Shown: piece after piece, positions 57,726-64,000 of the stretch
Numbering within the stretch: position 1 is the stretch's first letter
How the letters are laid out: the number at the start of each line of letters is the position of its first letter
DNA from: an uncultured Bacteroidota bacterium
GTDB taxonomy: Bacteria; Bacteroidota; Bacteroidia; Flavobacteriales_F; PHOS-HE28
DNA length: 64,000 nucleotides
Assembly: GCA_902826215.1 (NCBI GenBank)
Contig: CADEDY010000008.1
Span: 1-64,000 of the forward strand
Direction of reading: 5' to 3'
Made by a program: the position numbers and the translations under genes
Notes under the pieces: model-generated
The model's input: only the letters and a program-made list of their open reading frames with translations
Told to the model about the DNA's origin: nothing
Database searches by the model: none

Positions 57726-59237
57726 ATGCGAAACACGTTACTCCTCGCCAGTGTACTGTCACTCCTCTCGGCCAAGGTCGTGGGGCAGTCCCCCTCGATC
57801 GCTACCCATTTGCCAGGCTCGCCTGCCGCCGTAGCGCAAGGTGCCACCGGCTTCGTTCGGCTCCACGTTGCCAATGCGGCCGGTAACCTCAGCGACGAGG
57901 CGCTCATCGTCTTCTACAGCGGAAGCCCGGCCACCGATGGGGAAGACGTGCCCAAGTACACCTTTTCGCACCCGACCGCTCCGCGCATCGCCACCACCGG
58001 TGATGGAGCCGTGCTCCTGGCGATCAATGCCTACGGATCCTACACCGCCGAGATCGCCATTCCCGTGATGCTCAAAGTGGCCACCAACGGACCCTACACC
58101 CTCACCATCACCGGGCTGGATGGGGTAGGGCTTACCTGCCTCACCTTGGAAGACCCCGTTGCGGCCATCACCACGACGCTGCAGGAAGGCACCACCTACA
58201 CCTTCGACGCCTTGGCCAACGCACCGCCCGAAGTAGCCCGCTTTGTGCTGCACGGCACGGCCCCGGTTCCGCTCGATGTGCAGAACCCCACCTGTGCCGG
58301 AAGCACGGATGGCATGGCCACGGTGGAACTCCTGAGCGGGCCCGCTGACGTGGTCTGGTCCAGTGGCGACACCGAACTGGCCTCCGCGAGCGGTGTGTTC
58401 AGCGGACCGGTTAGCAGCCCGGCCTTGGGCGCAGGGTCCTACGAGGTGCGCGTCGAAGGCCTGACCGTCTGTGGGACCTTGCGCGCCGCGATCGACATGG
58501 TCGAGCCAGATCAACTCGTTGCGGATGTCAATGTGCAGGACCCGGTCTGTGCGGGTGAAGAGGGCAACGTCACCGTTCTGGCGAGCGGTGGCACGGCACC
58601 CTATGCATACAGCTGGTCGACCGGCCAGATCGGAAGTGCAGAGCATATCCCTTCCGGAGCAGTTACCATCCAGGTCTCCGATGCCAACGGCTGTGCCTTG
58701 CCACCGATCCCCGTCGAGGTGGCGGAGGGCGTTTCCCCAGAAGCCGTCCTGATCGTGGACGAACCGAACATCGCTGTCGGCGCTGCCCTGTCGCTTTCCA
58801 GCGGAAGTGACCCGGATCTGGCGCATCTCTGGGACCTCGGCGATGGCACCACGAGCACCGAACTCGCACTCGAGCACACCTACGCCGCCCCGGGTACCTA
58901 CGTGGTTTCCCTCACGGTGAATGACGGCACCTGCAGCAGCACCACCACCGTGACCATCACCGTGGGTGCGACCACCGGGCAGGCCGAGCAGACCACACAA
59001 ACCACCCGGGCCTGGTACAGCAACGGCTCCATTCTGGTGGAACATGCCTTCAACAACGAGCTACCCGTATACGTGCGGGTGCTGAGCGTGACCGGCCAGG
59101 TCCTGTACGACGGGCGCTATGCAGCCACCCCCGCCCGCATCACCGTGACCAACGAGCCGCTCACCACCGGCGTCTGGTTCGTGCAGGTCGCCAACGCCAC
59201 CGATCTGCGGACCTTCCGGATCCCAGTGTCGCGGTAA
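57726..59237 (+). CDS. Shorter T9SS surface protein, paralogue of the C-terminal third of its neighbours
   Basis: A 503-aa exported protein (signal MRNTLLLASVLSLLSAKVVG; ATG at 57726). Earlier in-frame ATGs lie in the region after the upstream terminator and are rejected. It contains only the shared end modules: DEALIVFYSGSPATDGEDVP (~35-190), SprB-like repeats (GGTAPYAYSWSTGQIG), a PKD domain (HLWDLGDGTTSTELALEHTY) and a type A T9SS tail (PVYVRVLSVTGQVLYDGRYA...LTTGVWFVQV). It lacks the large N-terminal domains of the genes on either side, so it may be a deletion derivative or a compact paralogue. A terminator hairpin follows at 59257-59283. Confidence 0.9.
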   Translation: MRNTLLLASVLSLLSAKVVGQSPSIATHLPGSPAAVAQGATGFVRLHVANAAGNLSDEALIVFYSGSPATDGEDVPKYTFSHPTAPRIATTGDGAVLLAINAYGSYTAEIAIPVMLKVATNGPYTLTITGLDGVGLTCLTLEDPVAAITTTLQEGTTYTFDALANAPPEVARFVLHGTAPVPLDVQNPTCAGSTDGMATVELLSGPADVVWSSGDTELASASGVFSGPVSSPALGAGSYEVRVEGLTVCGTLRAAIDMVEPDQLVADVNVQDPVCAGEEGNVTVLASGGTAPYAYSWSTGQIGSAEHIPSGAVTIQVSDANGCALPPIPVEVAEGVSPEAVLIVDEPNIAVGAALSLSSGSDPDLAHLWDLGDGTTSTELALEHTYAAPGTYVVSLTVNDGTCSSTTTVTITVGATTGQAEQTTQTTRAWYSNGSILVEHAFNNELPVYVRVLSVTGQVLYDGRYAATPARITVTNEPLTTGVWFVQVANATDLRTFRIPVSR

Positions 59238-59256
59238 CGAATACCGACCTACCTGC

Positions 59257-59283
59257 GAAGCCCTCGGATGTCCCGGGGGCTTC
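59257..59283 (+). terminator. Hairpin terminator after the second T9SS surface gene
   Basis: GAAGCCCTCGG-ATGTC-CCGGGGGCTTC, an 11-bp stem with one T-G pair, 19 nt past the stop. TGCTTTG follows, a weak T-tract. The stem resembles that at 57545-57569 in GC-rich composition. Confidence 0.65.
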
Positions 59284-59432
59284 TGCTTTGCTGGCCCTTT
59301 GAACGGACGGTCGATCCGTTCGTGAACTAATCAACGATCCCTTGTTGGATCAGGGTTGAAGCGTACCTTCACCACCCCAAATCCGAACCCTACCGGTCTG
59401 CCTCCCCAGGTCCGGACCAAAACCCCTACGAT

Positions 59433-62400
59433 ATGAGGAAGCTCAATACGCTTCAAAAATTGGTGCTTTCAACTTCTTGCTCAGCTCTGATGCTGTCCCC
59501 TGTTGCTGGCCAAGTACTGGCATGGGAGTCTGCAGGTCTGGCTGGAAACGAAGCTTCGTTCTCAGCGACAACGATTGCGTCAAATATGAACACTTCGGCC
59601 TTGACGCGAGGTTCAGGGATCACTGCTTCGGCATTGGCGAATGCGTTTTCCTCAACTGCATGGTCAACGACTGCGGCATCTCTTTCAGACGCGATCTCGG
59701 CAGTTGAGTATTTCCAATTGACCGCTGGTGCGGCAGCCGGATTCCAGGTTTCCCTTTCCACCATCGATATCAATGTTCGACGTTCGGGTGCAACAGCACC
59801 TGCCGTTTTCCAATGGCAATACAGCTTGGATGGGTTTGCCACAGCGGGAGTGCCAATTGGTTCTCCACAAACCATGACCGCGAGCGGGGCCAACGGTGCT
59901 GCTCAAACTCAGGTTGACCTCACTGGAATTACCGCGTTGCAGAATGTTGTTTCTGGTACGACGGTTACCCTTCGGTTGTACGCTTGGGGAGGAACGAATG
60001 CTGGAGCAACGGTAGCGGTTGGTCGATTGGCCGGTAATGATCTCGTTCTCGGTGGTACTGTCTCTGCCACGAGCACCAACACCTCCGTCGAATTCGCGAC
60101 CACCAACAGTTCGGTGAGTGAAGGGGTAGGCACGGTGGACCTGACCCTGTCCATTACCGATGAGGATGCCACGACCGATACCGATGTGGATGTGGTGCTG
60201 ATCGTGGGTTCGGCTGGCCGTATAAACAGCTACACCACCCAAACGGTCACCTTCCCCGGTGGATCCAGCACCGACGAGACCGTGACGATCACCGTTACGG
60301 ACAACAGCCTGTGCGATGGCAATGCCACCTTGACCTTCGAACTGCAGAACATCACAGGTGGTCAAGGCACCCCCCAGATAGGTACCAACGACCAATACGC
60401 TTTGACCATCACGGACAATGACCTCTGCACGAACGTGAGTTTCGCCGTCACCAGCGCCACCGTAAGCGAAGGTGTCGGTACGTATGATGTCACGGTGAAC
60501 ATCACCGACTTCAGTCCCTCCCTTGCAACGTCCGTGGATGTGGTATTGACCAGCGGCGATGCTGGCCGGATCAACAGCTACAGCACCCAAACCGTGACCT
60601 TCCCAGCCAACGATGGCACCGCCCAAACGGTGACTCTTACGGTAACGGATAACGGGATCTGTGATGGTTCCGAGGTACTCACCTTCGAACTCCAGAACCT
60701 GACGGGCGGTCAAGGCACGCCAACAGTGGGCCCTTCCCGCACACTCACGATCACCGACGACGAGGTCACTGTAGATCCTGTGGCAACCGCCGGTACTTCG
60801 GTGGGTTCCACGTCGTTCACTGCCAATTGGAACAGCATTGCCGGTGTTACCAACTACTACCTCGATGTGTACACCTTGACCTCCACCTTGGCTACGGACC
60901 TGTTCATTTCAGAATACGTGGAGGGTTCGAGCAGCAACAAGTACATCGAGATCTTCAACGGCACTGGCGCATCGGTGGATCTGAGCGATTACCGCTTGCG
61001 GTTGTACGTGAACGGTGGTGTTTCACCATCCAACGACGTCCTGCTTTCCGGAACCCTGGCCAACGGTGCGACCATCGTTTATCAGAATGCCAGTGCGGCC
61101 CTCTATTCCGGTGTGAACAACACTGCGGTGAACTTCAACGGGGATGATGCCGTGGCCTTGTACAAGATCAGCACCGCCAGCAATGTGGACATCTTCGGAA
61201 GGATCGGAGAAGATCCCGGCGCAGCTTGGACAGGCGGAGGGCTCACCACCGTGGACAAGACCCTGCGTCGTAAGTCCTCGGTTTCCGGTGGCGTCACCAC
61301 CAATCCGGGTTCGGGCTTCCCAACGTTGGCAACCGAATGGGATCAGTTCAACATCGATGTGGTCACGGATCTCGGGTCGCACACCTATTCCGCCCTCTCG
61401 ACGAACTATTTGCCGGGCTATAACAACTTCGATGCAGGCACCAACACTTCCGAAGTGGTGACCGGTATCGCAGGATCGACCTCTTATTACTACGTGGTAC
61501 GGGCAGTCGGTGGCTGTGCTTCGGCTGCGACGAGCAACGAGATCTCGGTGTTGACGGCCGCCGTAACAGATTACTACAGTCGTGCCACCGGCGATGTGGA
61601 GGACCCGATCTGGAGCGATACTCCGAGCGGTACTGCTGGGCCAGCCTTCTGGACGAGCGGCATCAATATGAATGTGCAGTCCGGTGATGTGGTGACCAAT
61701 GTGAACTCCGTCACCGTTGGGGACGTGATCGTGGCTGGAACCTTGATCCTCGCCAACGGTAGTTCGCTCACGGTTGATGGCGACGCCTTCACCGTGACCG
61801 GTACGCTCACCCCACAGGACAACAGCTTGGTGGAGTTGTTCGGCGAGGTCGTTACGATCAGCCTTGCTGGAACTCCGAGCTTCTATGATGTGACCGTGAA
61901 CAACAGCAGCAGCGCAACGGTGAACGATCCTATGGCCATTCGCGGCACCTTGTTCGTGGAAGCTGGAGATTTCGAGACCACCGCAACGGGCGGTGTGGTC
62001 ATGCAGAGCGATGCCAACGGCACCGGCCGTCTGGGTCCTGTAGGTGGTGTGTTCACCGGTGAGATCACCATGCAGCGGTACATCCCTGCTGGTGCCACCA
62101 ACTGGCGCCTCATGGGTAGCCCGGTCCTCGGTCAAACAGTGAACGAGTGGAAGGACGACTTCATCACCGCCGGTTTCCCTGGATCCAACTTCCCCAATTT
62201 CGACAACCCGGTGGGCAGTGGGAACATTTGGCCTAGCGTGCGTTGGTATGATGAGTCCTTGGCCTATGCCGACATCGATACCGGTTGGGTAGGGGTTTCG
62301 AGCGTTTCGCAATCCCTTGCACTTGGCCAAGGCTTTGCAGCTTGGTGCGGCACCGGCCTCACTACCACCACCGCCTTTACGGTGGACATGATCGGGAATC

Positions 62401-64000
62401 CCAACATCGCCAGCACCTCGATCGATGTGCCACTGAGCTACACCAACAACAGCGCACCGACGATCGACGGTTGGAACGCAGTGAGCAATCTGCTTCCGAG
62501 CCCGATCCTCTTCAGCAACATCGACCGCACCAACGTGGAAGACTACATCTGGTACTACAACCCGGTCAATGGCAACACGGCGGTGTACGACATCAGCCTC
62601 GACAACGGCACCAACGGTGCAACCGATACCATCCAGAGTAGCCAAGCCTTCTTGGTGAAAGCCAATGCAGTCAGTGCCCAACTCTCGTTCAACGAGTCGG
62701 ATAAAGTGGCCCAGCGTGCGGGCGGCTTCTTCGGTGGCGATCAAGTGAGCTCCTTCACCGGCCTGCGCCTGAAGGTGACCAGTGCTGTGAATACGTACAA
62801 CGATGAGACCGTGGTGATCTTCAACGCGGGAACCGCCGAACTCGACGGGGACGACGTACCGAAGATGACCTTCGCCCACCCGGATGCACCGCAGATCGCG
62901 ACCATGGCACCCACCGGTGAGATGATCGCCATCAGTGCCTTCGGGGAGTACAACACGGACATCACCATCCCGGTGATGGTGGACGTGGCCGTGAGCGGAA
63001 CGTACACCGTGACCGCCAGCAACATGGAGAACCTGGGTCTTACCTGCCTGGTGCTGGAAGATCTCCAGACCGGTACCATGACATCCTTGGTGGAAGGCGC
63101 TTCCTACAGCTTCGCCATCGACGCGGCTGATGCGAACGACGAGGCCCGCCTGTTGCTGCACGCCAGCGCACCGGTGCCGTTCTACGCGGATGCAGCGCGT
63201 TGCTTCGGCAGCGATGGCGCGGGTTCCATCGTCCACGTCGGCGATGCGCCCATGGAGATCATCTGGTTGAACGCTACCAACAACGTGATCCTGCAACAGA
63301 CCATCGCTGAAGGTGTGGCCATCAACGACCAATTGCCTGCTGGTGAATACACCGTGCGGGTGAGCAGCGCTGCCGGTTGTGGTGCCTTGGAGCAAACCTT
63401 CCGCATCGAACAGCCTGCGGCCATGGAAGCCACCGCGGACCTCGTGGATGCGACCTGCCCGGACATGGAGGATGGCCTCGTGGACATTCAGGTGCTCGGC
63501 GGCACGGCCCCATACACCTACGCGTGGAGCAACGGTAGCACCGAGGAGGACCTCGTTGCCCTGCCAGGTACGTACGGTCTGTCTGTGACCGACGCCAACG
63601 ACTGCGCCTTCGAGGCCGGATCCTTCGTGATCGGTGCGGGTGAAGCACCTGTAGCCAGCGCAACCGTGGAAAGCACCACTGTGCTGGTGAATGCTCCGGT
63701 GTTCTTCGACAACACGAGCGGTGAGATGGATTCGTACTTCTGGGAGTTCGGCGACGGCATGACCAGCGTTGAAGCAACACCGACCTACAGCTGGGCCGAA
63801 GCAGGTACCTACACCGTGACGCTTACGGTGAGCAATGGCATCTGCTCAGGCACATGGACCACGGACATGAGCGTGGAACTGTCCACGAGCATGGCGAGCG
63901 CTGCCGCTACGGCCGGTTTGAACGCCTACTACGCCAATGATAAGTTCATCGTCGCCCACGGCTTCGACAACGGCCTCAAGGTGGTGATCGACGTGTTCGA
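59433..64000 (+). CDS. Large T9SS-type surface protein, third of the cluster (C-terminus beyond window)
   Basis: An uninterrupted frame of over 1520 codons from the ATG at 59433; the end lies outside. Signal region: MRKLNTLQKLVLSTSCSALM. An N-terminal ~200-residue region is followed by two Calx-beta domains (~216, TSVEFATTNSSVSEGVGTVD; ~334, NVSFAVTSATVSEGVGTYDV). A fibronectin type III domain begins at ~452 (STSFTANWNSIAGVTNYYLD). It is interrupted by a lamin-tail-like domain (~489-645, DLFISEYVEGSSSNKYIEIF) and resumes at ~650 (NYLPGYNNFDAG). Then come the beta-helical stretch and modules shared with the 53057 gene, SprB-like repeats and a PKD domain (YFWEFGDGMTSVEATP, ~1440). The start of the T9SS tail (LNAYYANDKFIVAHGF) is visible at the edge. 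Confidence 0.88.
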   Translation, partial: MRKLNTLQKLVLSTSCSALMLSPVAGQVLAWESAGLAGNEASFSATTIASNMNTSALTRGSGITASALANAFSSTAWSTTAASLSDAISAVEYFQLTAGAAAGFQVSLSTIDINVRRSGATAPAVFQWQYSLDGFATAGVPIGSPQTMTASGANGAAQTQVDLTGITALQNVVSGTTVTLRLYAWGGTNAGATVAVGRLAGNDLVLGGTVSATSTNTSVEFATTNSSVSEGVGTVDLTLSITDEDATTDTDVDVVLIVGSAGRINSYTTQTVTFPGGSSTDETVTITVTDNSLCDGNATLTFELQNITGGQGTPQIGTNDQYALTITDNDLCTNVSFAVTSATVSEGVGTYDVTVNITDFSPSLATSVDVVLTSGDAGRINSYSTQTVTFPANDGTAQTVTLTVTDNGICDGSEVLTFELQNLTGGQGTPTVGPSRTLTITDDEVTVDPVATAGTSVGSTSFTANWNSIAGVTNYYLDVYTLTSTLATDLFISEYVEGSSSNKYIEIFNGTGASVDLSDYRLRLYVNGGVSPSNDVLLSGTLANGATIVYQNASAALYSGVNNTAVNFNGDDAVALYKISTASNVDIFGRIGEDPGAAWTGGGLTTVDKTLRRKSSVSGGVTTNPGSGFPTLATEWDQFNIDVVTDLGSHTYSALSTNYLPGYNNFDAGTNTSEVVTGIAGSTSYYYVVRAVGGCASAATSNEISVLTAAVTDYYSRATGDVEDPIWSDTPSGTAGPAFWTSGINMNVQSGDVVTNVNSVTVGDVIVAGTLILANGSSLTVDGDAFTVTGTLTPQDNSLVELFGEVVTISLAGTPSFYDVTVNNSSSATVNDPMAIRGTLFVEAGDFETTATGGVVMQSDANGTGRLGPVGGVFTGEITMQRYIPAGATNWRLMGSPVLGQTVNEWKDDFITAGFPGSNFPNFDNPVGSGNIWPSVRWYDESLAYADIDTGWVGVSSVSQSLALGQGFAAWCGTGLTTTTAFTVDMIGNPNIASTSIDVPLSYTNNSAPTIDGWNAVSNLLPSPILFSNIDRTNVEDYIWYYNPVNGNTAVYDISLDNGTNGATDTIQSSQAFLVKANAVSAQLSFNESDKVAQRAGGFFGGDQVSSFTGLRLKVTSAVNTYNDETVVIFNAGTAELDGDDVPKMTFAHPDAPQIATMAPTGEMIAISAFGEYNTDITIPVMVDVAVSGTYTVTASNMENLGLTCLVLEDLQTGTMTSLVEGASYSFAIDAADANDEARLLLHASAPVPFYADAARCFGSDGAGSIVHVGDAPMEIIWLNATNNVILQQTIAEGVAINDQLPAGEYTVRVSSAAGCGALEQTFRIEQPAAMEATADLVDATCPDMEDGLVDIQVLGGTAPYTYAWSNGSTEEDLVALPGTYGLSVTDANDCAFEAGSFVIGAGEAPVASATVESTTVLVNAPVFFDNTSGEMDSYFWEFGDGMTSVEATPTYSWAEAGTYTVTLTVSNGICSGTWTTDMSVELSTSMASAAATAGLNAYYANDKFIVAHGFDNGLKVVIDVF

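Noticed and set aside
1-64000. CRISPR arrays, insertion sequences, rRNA genes
   Set aside because: No regularly spaced repeat-spacer series, no transposase gene with terminal inverted repeats and no rRNA-like sequence were seen on either strand.

Overview
The window reads as chromosomal DNA of a GC-rich member of the Bacteroidota, most likely Flavobacteriales-like. The evidence is C-terminal type IX secretion (T9SS) sorting domains on cell-surface proteins, a LytS/LytTR-type regulatory pair with a TPR sensor, the folP / DUF1599 / BT_3928-type DoxX / tpiA / prmA gene neighbourhood, absence of obvious Shine-Dalgarno sequences, and promoter boxes of the Bacteroidota type TAnnTTTG. It holds about 47 protein genes and two tRNA genes. 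There is no rRNA, no CRISPR array and no insertion sequence.

Layout. 1-5912 (minus strand): a partial lipoprotein, an SBBP-repeat T9SS cargo protein, and a LytTR response regulator with its TPR histidine kinase. 5948-12005: a compact integrated element of about 6 kb, bounded by an 18-bp direct repeat that copies the 3' end of tRNA-Asp(GTC). It carries a tyrosine integrase, an unknown 354-aa protein, an excisionase-like HTH protein, a small unknown protein, a putative replication initiator with a zinc ribbon, a lipoprotein, a basic KGNPGR-motif protein reminiscent of small terminase subunits, and a TM2-SHOCT protein. Three pairs of short direct repeats near its ends look like integrase arm sites. 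12058-25000: mostly housekeeping and exported enzymes (DUF58, thioredoxin, DnaE, OsmC, Pfk, M1 aminopeptidase, GH20 hexosaminidase). 25119-27000: rpsP, rimM and trmN6. 27058-30298: two membrane-anchored class III nucleotidyl cyclases on either side of a secreted protein. The second cyclase has lost key catalytic residues. 30779-38855: the folP-to-prmA housekeeping run, interleaved with four secreted paralogues that share a so far unnamed C-terminal motif. 38852-50684: a 1499-aa secreted unknown, plsY, and a 2211-aa protein with a PorE-like N-terminus (TPR, PD40 propeller, carboxypeptidase-regulatory domain) but two SPOR-like domains instead of an OmpA domain. 50767-52629: clpS, an M48 lipoprotein protease and a SanA/YdcF-like protein. 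Then come tRNA-Arg(ACG) and three tandem T9SS surface proteins (53057 to beyond the window end) built from shared modules.

Two patterns run across genes. First, at least fourteen genes on both strands have a TAnnTT-type promoter box ending only 3-7 nt before the start codon, which suggests leaderless or nearly leaderless mRNAs. Second, surface-protein architecture dominates: T9SS cargo, a T9SS/cell-envelope-like anchor protein and secreted beta-sandwich proteins. The most likely undescribed items are the tRNA-Asp satellite-like element, the G-x3-aromatic-x8-W-D secreted family, and the PorE-like/SPOR giant.
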